A DNA stretch of 64,000 nt from Lewinellaceae bacterium (GCA_020636255.1 JACJYE010000009.1:186001-250000); one strand, 5' to 3'; numbered from the stretch's first letter, positions 8,430 through 17,770 are shown. Numbers and translations are program-made. Notes: generated by a model from the letters alone, not told the origin.

Positions 8430-11400
8430 CTAAAAATTCGCCGCCACCTGCGCCCTCCCCGTATGCACCGTCCTGGCCTCACCCGTTTTCCGGCCCTCAT
8501 AGCTCAGCCGCAGCTGGATGTTTTTCGCCAGCTGGCGGTCGATGCTGAGCGACCACAGGAAGTTCTGGCCGCGCTGCAGGCCGTTGAGCATGGCGAAACC
8601 TACGGGCGAGTTGGGGTTGCCTTCGAAAGCGGCCTGTACGTAGGAGCAGCGCAGCTGCAGCGCGCTTTTGGCCGACCGGTTGTAGCGGGCCTCCAGGCTG
8701 AAGTCGTGCCGTTGGGCGGCTTCGCCGCCTTGCTCCAGCGTATTCTCGTCGGCCTGGTAGAGGTAGCGCAGCGTGGTTCGGAAGCTGCGGCTGGGCAGGA
8801 AGGTGAGCTCGGGGGTGATGTTGGCAAATTCGATCTGATAATCCTTGCTGTTGAAAAACTCAGAGTCGCTGGCCCTCACGCCCCGGCTCACGGCCAGGCG
8901 GGCGCTCAGGCTGCTCGTGGCGTTCCAGCGGGCCTGCAGGCTCCATTCGCTGTTGCGGCGGCTCTCAAAGCCGGAGGTTTGCACGTACTTGTTGCGGTTG
9001 TCGCTATTGCTGAGCTGAATGTCGTACACCGGGTCGGCCTGGTTGAAGAACAGCACGTTGCGGATGTTGCTGCTCACGGCCACCAGCGCCGTATCGGCAA
9101 CGTCCAGCTGGAAGGGGTTCCAGGGGGAAATGGCTTCCGCTTTCTGTGTTTTGCGCTTGATGGCCAGGGTGGAGAGGGTGGAGAATCTGCTCAGCAGGCC
9201 CAGAGCGCCTTTCTTGTTGAACCATACGGCCCTGGGAGCGATGCGCAGGCTCTGGTTGAGGTTCACATTATCGGTGCGGATGAATTCGTCGGTGATGGCG
9301 GTTACGCGCACGTAATCGGCCAGGTCCTGGAACGGGGCGGCCTCCATCTCGTTGGGCTGAATGATGCCGTCGTTGTTGTAGAGCGAGTCGAGCCAGATGT
9401 ACTGCCCCTCGCCGGGGTTGACGCGCACGTAAGTAAATTCCACCTTGGGCTCCTGGCCGGAGCCGATCTCGTAGGTGGTGGCCGATTGTATGGCCCCTTT
9501 TGCGAGGCTGGCGTTGAGGTCGGAGCGCCCGAGGAAGGTTTCGCCGGCTTCCTGTTGCGTCAGGCCGGGCTCCACCAGCCGGAGCTGGCGGTAGCTCAGG
9601 TTGCCGGCCAGGTTCATCCGGTTTTTTTTGCCTTTCCAGCTCACGCTTCCGTTGATATTGCCCTCCGTAGCGGCCGTGTTGTTCACAAAATCGCGGCCTA
9701 CGGGCGCATAGTCGAGGCGCTGGCTGAAGCTGGCGCCGAATTGATAGGCTTCTCTCTCCGGGCTTTCTAGGAAAAAGCGATAGCGGTTGTAGTAAAAACT
9801 GGCGGCATCCAGCGTGTCGGCCCCGCTGGAATAGCGGCTGCTTTTTTCCTGCTCGCCATAAACGCCCAGCTTTAGGCCCAGTAGTTTGGGGAAGGTGCGG
9901 GCAAGGGCGCCCCGGGGCCGTAAAAAGCGGTTGCTGCGGCCCGGGCTGTCGCCCAACAACAAACTGCCGTCGAGGTCCACTTCCCAGTTGGGCGCCAGGC
10001 TGCGCAGGCGTATATTATGCCGGATACCGGTATACAGGCTGTCGCGTTGGAAGCCGCTGAGGCTATAGGCCAGGCTGCCCAGGCCGGCTTTGCTCAGGCT
10101 AAGCCCGGCCTTGCCGAGCTGTTCCTGGGCCTGCGCTACTGTTCCCACCCCCTGTACATCGGCCAGGTTCCAGTCGCGCAGGAACTCAGGGTTGCGATAG
10201 GGGTTGAGGGGTTGGAAGTTCTTCTGTACCAGCTCGTAGTTCAGGGAGGTGGCCAGGGCCCAGCCGCTGCTGTCGCCGCCGAGTGTGAAAGTGCGGCTGA
10301 AATCGGTATAGGCGGCCCAGCCGAGGTCGTCGCCGCTGTCGAGGCTGGAAAAGCGGTTGAGGTCGTTGCGGCTCATGGCCACCTCGGCCGTCAGCGCCGA
10401 CTGCCGGGAGAACGCGTAACGCCCGCCCAGCACTACCATCTGCTGCTGGCGTGGCGCCACCAGCTGCACGACGGGCTCGTAGTCGCCCAGCGGGCTGCAG
10501 CCGGCCCCGTATCCTACCCAGCGGTAGACGCGCTCATTGGCGGCCTTTTCCGTATCGAGGGTGTATTGCCCGTTGCCGGGGCCTACGTAAGAGAAGCGCG
10601 CCGTATAGTGGGCGCTGTCGGGGTTGGTGCTGAACTGCAGGTACTGGATAACCGTATCTCCGGCAAAGCAGCTCAGGAGCGTATCCACCAGCTTGTAAGC
10701 GGCGCGGTAGGGCGTGAACTCGTCCAGGGTGTCGAGGCTGGGCGAGAGGGCTACGGAAAGCTTGTCTCCGGCAAGGCTCAGGATGCGTTTTTGTTCGTCG
10801 GTGAGCCCAAGTTCGCCAGTGGCGTTCTTGCTGTCCTGCTGGTTGAGGAAATTGAAGTCGAGCCGCAGTTTGCCGCGTTCGTAGGAGGCGCCACCGGCAT
10901 ACAGGGCCCGCACGTAGCTCTGGTCGGAGTATTCGAATTCAACGGTTATGCGGCTGTCTTTGGTGATGAGGCGCTTATTGGTGAAGGTGAGCTCGCCGCG
11001 GTTGTAGTCGATGACGTAATCTTCTTCCAGCCCCCGGCTGAGCAGCTCGCCGTCGAGGAACACTTTTTCCGTGCCCGCCAGTACGATGATGAAGCGCTCG
11101 CCTTCGGCGCCGCGCAGCTTGTAAGGCCCCTGGTTGCCTTCCTGGGCGGTGATGGAGTAACGTGTGAACTGCCCTCGTGAAAGAGCGAGGCTGGCGGTGC
11201 TGCTCAGGCTGCCTTCGCCCAGTTGCAGGCGGTTGCTGAAGGTGGCTCCCTGCAGCTTTTTATAGTAGTTCATAAAATAGCTGTTGGGCCGCTGCAATTC
11301 GTAATCGCCGGCGATAAGCTTGCTGTTGTTCTTTTTGAGCTGTATGAAAATGCGGTCGAATTCGCGGAGCTGCTGGGTATTGCCTTCGGGTTGCAGGGGG

Positions 11401-11951
11401 ATGTTCTCGTCTGTGATGGCGGCCAGCACTTCCACGCCGTCGCCCAGTTCGCCTGCCAGTTGCAGGTTGAAACTGGAGTTGAGCACCAGGTCCTGGTTGT
11501 TGCCGAAGGAGATGCCGCGGGTGAAGTTGCCGTTGTAATCAAGCCCCTTGAGGTTGAGCAGGGCGTCTTCCTGTGCGTATGGGTTATACGTGAGGCCGGC
11601 AATGGCGCCGCCTTCGCTGGTAATGGCCTGGGCGCTGTCGAGGTGGCGGATGGGTTGGTTCAGGTTGTAGGGCAACACCCGGAAGCGGATGTGCAGGCTG
11701 TCGAAACGCTGGGATTTGGGGCGGAGGTAAAGGGTGTTGTTGACGAGGGTGTAGTACGACGTATCGGCCGGCTGGCCGGTGGCGGCATCGGCTACTTCCA
11801 GGGTTGAGCCTATGACGGGCAGGCTGTCGAGCAGGAACGGCGCCTGGGCGGTGGCTACGGCCATGGCCCTGCGGTTGCTCAGGCCGTCGTCCTGGGCCAT
11901 GGCCCCGGTGGCCAGGAGTAGCAGAAATAATATGAGGAGCCCGGGTTTCAA
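8430..11951 (-). CDS. Large predicted outer-membrane beta-barrel / cell-surface protein
   Basis: 1173 residues with a signal peptide (MKPGLLILFLLLLATGAMAQ). Residues about 140-330 contain GLDYNGNFTRGISFGNNQD, LAGELGDGVEVLAAITDENI, LQPEGNTQQLREFDRIFIQL and GDYELQRPNSYFMNYYKKLQ. This block is typical of a Bacteroidota family of large barrel proteins, with a layout recalling the early part of SprA. The rest has the alternating polar/aromatic pattern of many beta strands, and the C-terminus ends RAQVAANF with a terminal aromatic residue. It should sit in the outer membrane. A role in secretion, gliding or surface architecture is inference; SprA itself is about twice as long. Confidence 0.75.
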   Translation of the reverse strand: MKPGLLILFLLLLATGAMAQDDGLSNRRAMAVATAQAPFLLDSLPVIGSTLEVADAATGQPADTSYYTLVNNTLYLRPKSQRFDSLHIRFRVLPYNLNQPIRHLDSAQAITSEGGAIAGLTYNPYAQEDALLNLKGLDYNGNFTRGISFGNNQDLVLNSSFNLQLAGELGDGVEVLAAITDENIPLQPEGNTQQLREFDRIFIQLKKNNSKLIAGDYELQRPNSYFMNYYKKLQGATFSNRLQLGEGSLSSTASLALSRGQFTRYSITAQEGNQGPYKLRGAEGERFIIVLAGTEKVFLDGELLSRGLEEDYVIDYNRGELTFTNKRLITKDSRITVEFEYSDQSYVRALYAGGASYERGKLRLDFNFLNQQDSKNATGELGLTDEQKRILSLAGDKLSVALSPSLDTLDEFTPYRAAYKLVDTLLSCFAGDTVIQYLQFSTNPDSAHYTARFSYVGPGNGQYTLDTEKAANERVYRWVGYGAGCSPLGDYEPVVQLVAPRQQQMVVLGGRYAFSRQSALTAEVAMSRNDLNRFSSLDSGDDLGWAAYTDFSRTFTLGGDSSGWALATSLNYELVQKNFQPLNPYRNPEFLRDWNLADVQGVGTVAQAQEQLGKAGLSLSKAGLGSLAYSLSGFQRDSLYTGIRHNIRLRSLAPNWEVDLDGSLLLGDSPGRSNRFLRPRGALARTFPKLLGLKLGVYGEQEKSSRYSSGADTLDAASFYYNRYRFFLESPEREAYQFGASFSQRLDYAPVGRDFVNNTAATEGNINGSVSWKGKKNRMNLAGNLSYRQLRLVEPGLTQQEAGETFLGRSDLNASLAKGAIQSATTYEIGSGQEPKVEFTYVRVNPGEGQYIWLDSLYNNDGIIQPNEMEAAPFQDLADYVRVTAITDEFIRTDNVNLNQSLRIAPRAVWFNKKGALGLLSRFSTLSTLAIKRKTQKAEAISPWNPFQLDVADTALVAVSSNIRNVLFFNQADPVYDIQLSNSDNRNKYVQTSGFESRRNSEWSLQARWNATSSLSARLAVSRGVRASDSEFFNSKDYQIEFANITPELTFLPSRSFRTTLRYLYQADENTLEQGGEAAQRHDFSLEARYNRSAKSALQLRCSYVQAAFEGNPNSPVGFAMLNGLQRGQNFLWSLSIDRQLAKNIQLRLSYEGRKTGEARTVHTGRAQVAANF

Positions 11952-12071
11952 TGCCTGAAAGGGTGGTTTTGAATAAATACGCCTTGTTAATTATTAGAGA
12001 ACGCCGGTAGGCCCTTCGGCGTGCCTTCTTAAGCACTTGTTTGGATATGCAGGCGGCAGGCTGACAAAATA

Positions 12072-12098
12072 GAAAGGGCAACACATGGTTGCCCTTTC
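12072..12098. terminator. Terminator-like hairpin in a divergent promoter region
   Basis: GAAAGGGCAAC (12072-12082) pairs perfectly with GTTGCCCTTTC (12088-12098) around a five-base loop. The stem shares AAAGGGCAAC with the HU terminator at 19049-19076. No coding gene ends here. Confidence 0.5.
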
Positions 12099-12391
12099 CC
12101 AAGAAATCACCCGACTGTTGTGTTGGCTGTTGAGTGACAGGCACTCTAAGCCAGATCACTCATCAGCTCTATACTTTCAACAATTTTGACGCCTGCATTG
12201 CGCGGAAGATTCCCTTCTGCTCGGAAATTTAATACAAATTAACATTTTTAAAGGTATCTTAAGAAAAAACAGCCGCATTTTGCCGGGGTATTGCGGGTGT
12301 TTCTTGTTTTATTAAAACAGCTTTAAGGCCCCGGATCGCTGCTGCGCGAAAAAATAATTTTTCATCACTGGCAGAATAATGTAGTTTTCAT

Positions 12392-12399
12392 TAAATTTG
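12392..12399 (+). promoter_or_regulatory. Possible -7 box for the peroxidase gene
   Basis: TAAATTTG fits the Bacteroidota -7 consensus TAnnTTTG. No TTG or TTTG is found 17-23 bases upstream, and the start codon is about 210 bases downstream, so this is weak. Confidence 0.3.
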
Positions 12400-12608
12400 T
12401 GCACGTTTCCGCTTTTGAGCTGCTGTGCAAGCAACCCAATTGATGTGAGATTTCCCCCTGAGAGCTGCTATCTTTCTAACCATACCATTATCCATTAGTC
12501 CTGTATTGGAATCCTCGTTCCTAATATTGCCTTGTTACACACAGGCGACAAATGTGTATTTGACCTTCTGGAATCATTTTTTCACCCATGAGCTAAAATG
12601 TTTTGCTT

Positions 12609-15503
12609 ATGCAAAGACGACCTTTACTCTTGACGATGGTTATTGGGATCACTGTAGCGGCATCGGCTCAGCAGATCGACGTTCAGAATTACCGCACGTA
12701 TGACGGTACCCAAAACAACCTCACGAACTCCGATTGGGGCGCCGCAGGTACCAATCTGCTTTTAAGCGGCCCCGTAGGTTACGAAAACCTGATCAACACA
12801 CCGGCCGGCCCCAACCGCCCCAACCCGCGCGTGGCCAGCAACTCCCTGTTCGCACAGGACGGCTTGTTGAATGAACCTCTTAGTATCAGCGACTTTTGCT
12901 GGGTATATGGCCAGTTTTTAGACCACGATATCGGCCTTACGCCTGATGGCAACGAAGAGGCTTCGATCGCGGTACCTCAGGGCGATTCCTGGTTCGACCC
13001 CTTCAATACGGGGCAGATGTCGATCCCGATGAAGCGCAATATTTTCGACCCCGCCACCGGCACGACCACGCTCAACCCGCGCCGCCACCCCAACATGATC
13101 ACGGCCTATATCGATGGCTCAGGGGTATACGGCTCCGACGAGCAGCGGGCTTTCTGGCTTCGGTCATTCGAAGGCGGCAAGCTCAAGGTATCTGCCGGCA
13201 ACCTGCCTCCTTTCAACACCTATAACGGAGAGTACGACGCACCGATCGACCCTAATGCTCCGCATATGGACAACCCCGTCGGGCTGTCCCAGAAATTCTT
13301 TGTTTGTGGCGATGCAAGAGCAAATGAGAACCCGGTACTGTTGTCTTTCCACACTATCTTTCTTCGCGAGCATAACCGCCTGTGCGATCAATTGGCCGTT
13401 CAGCATCCCGATTGGGACGATGAGCAGCTCTATCAGCATGCCCGCAAACTGGTGGGCGCCCTGATACAGTCGGTCGTCTACAACGAATGGCTGCCTACGG
13501 TCGGCGTCCAGCTTCAGCCGTACCAGGGGTACAAACCTGCCGTGAATGCTCAGCTGTTCAACGTTTTTACTGCCGCTGCCTTCCGCCTGGGCCATACCTT
13601 GCTCAGCGGCCGGCTGATGCGGGTAGATAACAACGGCGACGAGCTGCCCGAAGGCGTGATGCTGCTCCGCGATGCCTTTTTCAACCCCTTTCCGGTAATA
13701 GAAAGTGGCATCGAGCCTTTTGTTAAAGGGCTGGCTATTCAAACGCAGCAACAGTTCGACGCTAAAGTTGTGGACGACGTCCGCAACTTCCTTTTCGGCC
13801 CTCCGGGCGCCGGTGGCCTCGACCTGGCGGCTATCAACATTAACCGCGGCCGCGAGCGGGGGCTGGAGGATTATAACAGCGTGCGCGAAGCTTTCGGCCT
13901 GCCGCGTTACCAGTTCTTTCAGCAGATCAACCCTACGCCGGCAGTGTATATTAAGTTGGTCAGCTTGTATGACAACATCAACGACATCGACCCCTGGGTA
14001 GGCTTTCTGGCCGAGCAACGCTCTCCCGGCAAGCTGCTGGGGCCGACCCTGTTGAAGATACTCACCACGCAATTTGCAAATCTTCGCGACGGCGACCGCT
14101 TTTTTTACCTGAATGACCCCGTGCTCAGCCCGGAAGAAAAGGATTGGGCAAACCGGACGACGATGCACGATATCATTATGCGGAATACGGGCATCACCCT
14201 GATGCAGGATAACGTCTTTTCCGCTATGCCGCATTCGGAGATCTGCACCCACATGACATCAGAAGTAGCCGGCAACGTACACACGGAAACGGGCCTGCCC
14301 GTGCCAAACGTTACGGTTTACATCATGAATAACTCCACAACCCAGGACGAGCAGCAATCGGCCCAGGATGGCACCTTCGAATTCGCCGCTGTGCCTGCCT
14401 GTGATGTGAGCATGGTCATGCCGAGCAAAAATGACGGTATATCCAACGGCGTTTCGACGGCCGACCTGCTTTTCATTTCCAGGCATATCCTGGGGGTACA
14501 GCCGCTCGACAGCCCCTATAAGTATATCGCTGCCGATGTCGACCACAGCGGTACGATCACCGCGCTCGACCAGATCTACATCCGCAAGGTGATCCTGGGG
14601 ATCAGCAGCGACTTCCCGAATAACAGCTCCTGGCGTTTTGTCAAAGCGGATTACGAATTCCTGTCCGGTAACCCGCTGGCCGAAGACTTCCCGGAATGGG
14701 TGACGGTCGACGATGTCCTGTCGCTGGATATGGATGTGGCTTTCATCGCGGTCAAAATAGGTGACGTAACGAACGACGTCAACCCCTCCGGCCTGGCTCC
14801 GGATGCTACGGAAAACCGCGCCCTGTTCGCTTTCCAGGCCGACGACCGGGAACTTCAGGCGGGTGAAGTATACGATATAGCCTTCACGGCGGCTGACATC
14901 AACAATATCAGCGGTTACCAGTTTGGCCTGCACTACAACCCGCAGTCCCTTGAGTTCCTCGGTACGGCCCAGGGGGCGCTGCCCGGCCTGACGGACGACA
15001 ACTACGGCATCTTCCCTGCTGAAGGCCTGATCACATCGAGCTGGTTCCGGACAGACGTTTCTCAGATCACGTCTGATGAACCGCTCTTTTACCTCAGCTT
15101 CCGCGCCCTGCGCAACGGCAGGCTGAGCCAATGGCTTAACCTCGACGGCAGCAAGACCAGAGCGGAGGCCTACAATATGTTCGTAGAGCCTGTAGGGCTG
15201 GGCCTGCAGTTCGGCGCCGAACCTGTTGTAGTTGAAACGCTATCATTCGCGCTATACCAGAACCAGCCCAACCCCTTCAAGCAGGCTACGGTGATCCCGT
15301 TCCAGCTTGCGGCGGATAGCTGGGCCCGCTTGTCGGTCTTCGACGCTACGGGTAAGTTGTTGTTGGTAAAAGAAGGGAACTTTGCAGCCGGCTATAACGA
15401 ATGGAACCTGAAGCGCAATGAACTGCCTTCCAGCGGCGTGCTGAGCTATCGTCTTGAAACGGAAGGGGCTACGGCCACCCGGCGTATGATACTGGTGGAT
15501 TGA
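12609..15503 (+). CDS. Secreted animal-type haem peroxidase with dockerin-like, cohesin-like and T9SS sorting domains
   Basis: 964 residues from ATG at 12609 (a TTG six bases upstream is less likely). Signal peptide MQRRPLLLTMVIGITVAASA. Residues about 20-530 are an animal haem peroxidase domain: QFLDHDIG near 101 carries the distal His, ARANENPVLLSFHTIFLREH follows, AFRLGHTLL near 325 carries the proximal His, and ININRGRERGLEDYNSVREA is a family signature. Residues about 550-600 look like a carboxypeptidase-regulatory-type beta sandwich. Residues about 612-675 hold two dockerin-like calcium loops (NDGISNGVSTADLLFISRH and DVDHSGTITALDQIYIRK). Residues about 740-850 resemble a cohesin fold (INNISGYQFGLHYNPQSLEF). 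Residues about 880-964 are a T9SS sorting domain. Peroxide-dependent oxidation or halogenation at the cell surface is likely; the substrate is unknown. Confidence 0.9.
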   Translation: MQRRPLLLTMVIGITVAASAQQIDVQNYRTYDGTQNNLTNSDWGAAGTNLLLSGPVGYENLINTPAGPNRPNPRVASNSLFAQDGLLNEPLSISDFCWVYGQFLDHDIGLTPDGNEEASIAVPQGDSWFDPFNTGQMSIPMKRNIFDPATGTTTLNPRRHPNMITAYIDGSGVYGSDEQRAFWLRSFEGGKLKVSAGNLPPFNTYNGEYDAPIDPNAPHMDNPVGLSQKFFVCGDARANENPVLLSFHTIFLREHNRLCDQLAVQHPDWDDEQLYQHARKLVGALIQSVVYNEWLPTVGVQLQPYQGYKPAVNAQLFNVFTAAAFRLGHTLLSGRLMRVDNNGDELPEGVMLLRDAFFNPFPVIESGIEPFVKGLAIQTQQQFDAKVVDDVRNFLFGPPGAGGLDLAAININRGRERGLEDYNSVREAFGLPRYQFFQQINPTPAVYIKLVSLYDNINDIDPWVGFLAEQRSPGKLLGPTLLKILTTQFANLRDGDRFFYLNDPVLSPEEKDWANRTTMHDIIMRNTGITLMQDNVFSAMPHSEICTHMTSEVAGNVHTETGLPVPNVTVYIMNNSTTQDEQQSAQDGTFEFAAVPACDVSMVMPSKNDGISNGVSTADLLFISRHILGVQPLDSPYKYIAADVDHSGTITALDQIYIRKVILGISSDFPNNSSWRFVKADYEFLSGNPLAEDFPEWVTVDDVLSLDMDVAFIAVKIGDVTNDVNPSGLAPDATENRALFAFQADDRELQAGEVYDIAFTAADINNISGYQFGLHYNPQSLEFLGTAQGALPGLTDDNYGIFPAEGLITSSWFRTDVSQITSDEPLFYLSFRALRNGRLSQWLNLDGSKTRAEAYNMFVEPVGLGLQFGAEPVVVETLSFALYQNQPNPFKQATVIPFQLAADSWARLSVFDATGKLLLVKEGNFAAGYNEWNLKRNELPSSGVLSYRLETEGATATRRMILVD

Positions 15504-15510
15504 CCGCTTA

Positions 15511-15798
15511 AGAGCTTGTTTGGAGGCCACCCGAACATGGGGCATGCGAATTAGGGGATAAAGGTGGCCTTATTTTAAAGGTGCATTCAAAGCAGAAAAC
15601 CCCCACCCCTTTAGGGGTGAAATATCGGTAGAAGGATACCCAAAAGCCGGTTGCTGTGCCGTGAGGTACGGCATAAATGCACCGAGCTGAGCGTACATTC
15701 CGTACCTAAAGGCACGGAAGGCTTTGGTTGGCGCCTTCTACCGATATTTTGTGCCTAGCGGCACAACCTTGGGTTTAGCTGGCCTCCAAACAAGCTCT
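15511..15798. repeat. 288-bp nested inverted-repeat element (MITE-like)
   Basis: Outer ends AGAGCTTGTTTGGAGGCC (15511-15528) and its exact reverse complement (15781-15798). Inside lies a second perfect 16-bp inverted pair, AAATATCGGTAGAAGG (15620-15635) and 15734-15749. Small hairpins CACCCCT/AGGGGTG (15604-15619), TGCCGT/ACGGCA (15657-15673) and GTGCC/GGCAC (15751-15764) are also present. It fills the gap between two convergent genes. No transposase is encoded, and a short plus-strand open frame here is repeat-derived. It may be a non-autonomous mobile element or a bidirectional 3'-end structure. Confidence 0.8.
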
Positions 15799-15861
15799 AA
15801 GGCGTCGGATTCTGTTGATCCTTCTTTAGCCCCTGATTCGCATGAATCATGCTCTTTTCAC

Positions 15862-16617
15862 CTACCTGTCCCATTGCGCCAGGCTGTAGGTTTCGATCAC
15901 CTGAACGAGTTGCAGGCTTAGGTTTTTTTCCTCAGAGAACCCACCTTTTTCCAGCGCATCGGCCCAGGCCTTGTAGTCATCGTTGCCAAGCTGGCGGAGT
16001 GTGGCGAAAGGGCCTGTTGTGACGTAGAGGCTGTGGTCGCGAAAGCTTGTCCAGGCATTTTCGTACTGTCGGTAACACCTGCTTTCGAACGTACTCGTCG
16101 CCCCCTGCCAGTCGGGGGTGCAGGGCAGGGCGAACTGGTTATTGGCGTTCTTCGCCAGCGCCCGTGTTCCGGCCTGGCTGTGGAGCAATGCATTGGCAAG
16201 GACGATGGATGCAGGCACGCCGTATTTTTTTCGCTCTGTGGCCGCTATTTTGCCAAAACGCTGAATATAGGCCTGCACGGTTTCCTGGTTCACCAGCTCC
16301 AGTTGGCCGATGGCCGTTACCTCGCGGCGGCTGCCTTTTGACGACAGCAGATCAAAACGCTCGGTGCCCGGTAGTGTTTCCGAAACTGCCTGCTTGGAGG
16401 TTTGTCGCTCGGTATAGCGCTCGCGGCTGGTGCTTTCCTCCCGTTGCCCGGCAGGTACGCTAGGCTGTGGCGGTTGTTCCACCGGCTGTGGCGTGTTGAG
16501 GTTGATCCGGAAGCTCAGGTCCTTCTTCAGAACGAGGAAGAGAAGGATAACGGCAATACCGAGCTTGAACCAGTTGCGCTGCAGATAAGCTTTGATCTGA
16601 TCGGTAGAATTGCCCAT
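15862..16617 (-). CDS. Membrane-anchored GH73-like glucosaminidase-fold protein lacking the usual catalytic Glu
   Basis: 251 residues. One transmembrane helix at about 17-31 (FKLGIAVILLFLVL) is followed by a Pro/Glu/Ser-rich linker to about 85, then a GH73-type domain: YGVPASIVLANALLHSQAG, LAKNANNQFALPC and CYRQYENAWTSFRDHSLYV. In FlgJ/LytG-type enzymes the segment reads ALLESxxG, with Glu as general acid; here the Glu position is His. The rest of the fold signature is kept, so it may bind peptidoglycan without cutting it, or use another residue. A promoter sits just upstream. The 3' end abuts the nested repeat at 15511-15798. Confidence 0.8.
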   Translation of the reverse strand: MGNSTDQIKAYLQRNWFKLGIAVILLFLVLKKDLSFRINLNTPQPVEQPPQPSVPAGQREESTSRERYTERQTSKQAVSETLPGTERFDLLSSKGSRREVTAIGQLELVNQETVQAYIQRFGKIAATERKKYGVPASIVLANALLHSQAGTRALAKNANNQFALPCTPDWQGATSTFESRCYRQYENAWTSFRDHSLYVTTGPFATLRQLGNDDYKAWADALEKGGFSEEKNLSLQLVQVIETYSLAQWDR

Positions 16618-16654
16618 TTTGGTAACTTTTTGTTTTAAAACTTGCTGATTGAAA

Positions 16655-16685
16655 CAAATTTAAAACAAAAAGTTTTTCAAAACAA
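16655..16685 (-). promoter_or_regulatory. Bacteroidota-type promoter of the GH73-like gene
   Basis: On the minus strand TTG (16683-16685) is followed after 20 bases by TAAATTTG (16655-16662), a perfect TAnnTTTG. The start codon is 37 bases downstream. Confidence 0.6.
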
Positions 16686-16817
16686 GCTTTCACAACAAAT
16701 TTGTGCAGAAAGGGTGCAACACCGTATAGGCCCTCGTTTTCTGGGAGCGTTGGCAGGCTACTGACAAAGGCTTAGCCCACAGGAGGATTACCGGGAACCT
16801 GGTGCTGCAGGCACCGG

Positions 16818-17693
16818 TCAGCGGCTGTTCTTGAATAGCCGTTCTACAAAATTCTGCCCATTCGATTGCCACCTTAGGATATACCAGCCATCCGCCAGGC
16901 CGCTTAGCCCGATTGGTATTTCCTGCTGGCCGGATTGTATGGTTTTGCGATAGAGGAGTTGGCCGGCCGGATTAAATATTTCCACTATTGCGCCTTCTGT
17001 GGCCGGAGCTGGCATTTGCAGGTTGAATATCCCGGACTTACTGGGGTTGGGAAATACTCTGGCAGGGGTGGATACCGGTTCGCTGATGCCTACCAATGTC
17101 GTACAGCTACTCGAATCGCAGGGCAGCTTTGCGGTGCCGCAGATATCGAGAGTAAATCCACTCAGCCCGGTAAAATTTTCCACCAGCAGTACGTAAGCCT
17201 CGCCAGCCTGGGCCTGCAGGGGGGCCAGAAAATTGTTGTCTCCGGCCTGGCACCCGGGAGATTCCGAGGTGTCGGTGTTACCGGGCAGCAGGCCGGTAGG
17301 GCCTATACACGGAGCCCAACTGGAGAAAGGTTCGCCTACATTTTCGCCCGAGGCCATGCAACGCACTTCTTCTTTGCTCTCGCATTGGCCCGAGGACGGC
17401 AGCCTGAAGACGTAAAAATCGAGGTCTACCTGAGGGCCGTCAGGCGTGAGTATGAATTCGATCGTGCCACTTTCAGCGATCTCCCATGCCACCCAGGTTG
17501 GTGCGAATTCCATGGTAGCTGTGGGGTAACAGGACACGTCCACGATCTCATGGAGTTGCCCCTGGCCCGATGGCAGGCCAAAATGAAGGCTGCCCTTGCT
17601 GCAGATGTCCAGAGCAAGGTTACAATCGGTATAATCCTGTGCCATAGTATACAGAGGCAGCAGGGTAAGGAAAGAGAAGATAGCGTACCGCAT
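16818..17693 (-). CDS. T9SS type A sorting domain-containing protein
   Basis: 291 residues. Signal peptide MRYAIFSFLTLLPLYTMAQ. The body (20-205) is Cys-rich, with YTDCNLALDICSKGSLHF and a beta-rich region (IAESGTIEFILTPDGPQVDL) ending near CGTAKLPCDSSSC. This type of module occurs at the start of many Bacteroidota gliding or surface proteins. Residues about 215-291 are a type A sorting domain (VFPNPSKSGIFNLQMPAP to VERLFKNSR). It should be exported by T9SS and stay at the surface or be released. No catalytic motif was recognised. Confidence 0.82.
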   Translation of the reverse strand: MRYAIFSFLTLLPLYTMAQDYTDCNLALDICSKGSLHFGLPSGQGQLHEIVDVSCYPTATMEFAPTWVAWEIAESGTIEFILTPDGPQVDLDFYVFRLPSSGQCESKEEVRCMASGENVGEPFSSWAPCIGPTGLLPGNTDTSESPGCQAGDNNFLAPLQAQAGEAYVLLVENFTGLSGFTLDICGTAKLPCDSSSCTTLVGISEPVSTPARVFPNPSKSGIFNLQMPAPATEGAIVEIFNPAGQLLYRKTIQSGQQEIPIGLSGLADGWYILRWQSNGQNFVERLFKNSR

Positions 17694-17770
17694 AACACGA
17701 GGTTTAGTATGAGGGTGTAACCATTATGAAACGCGGTACGCCGGCTTCGCGCTGCGCAGGCCCCGGCCAC

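Larger units (their letters stand above)
11952..12608. other. Divergent intergenic region with hairpins
   Basis: 657 bases between divergent starts at 11951 and 12609. It contains a short hairpin ACGCCG/CGGCGT (12001-12022), a degenerate dispersed-repeat copy CTTAAGCACTTGTTTGGA (12028-12045), a terminator-like hairpin (12072-12098) and an AT-rich half with a -7 box at 12392-12399. No protein gene was recognised. A terminator between divergent genes hints at a short RNA or a long leader. Confidence 0.5.

Noticed and set aside
8373..11807. Several long plus-strand frames (8373-9770, 10017-11180, 11223-11807) across the large outer-membrane gene
   Set aside because: They are broken, overlap one continuous 1173-codon gene and show no recognisable motif.
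15724..15921. Short frame in the 288-bp element
   Set aside because: It is contained in the inverted-repeat element and has no start signal or protein features.
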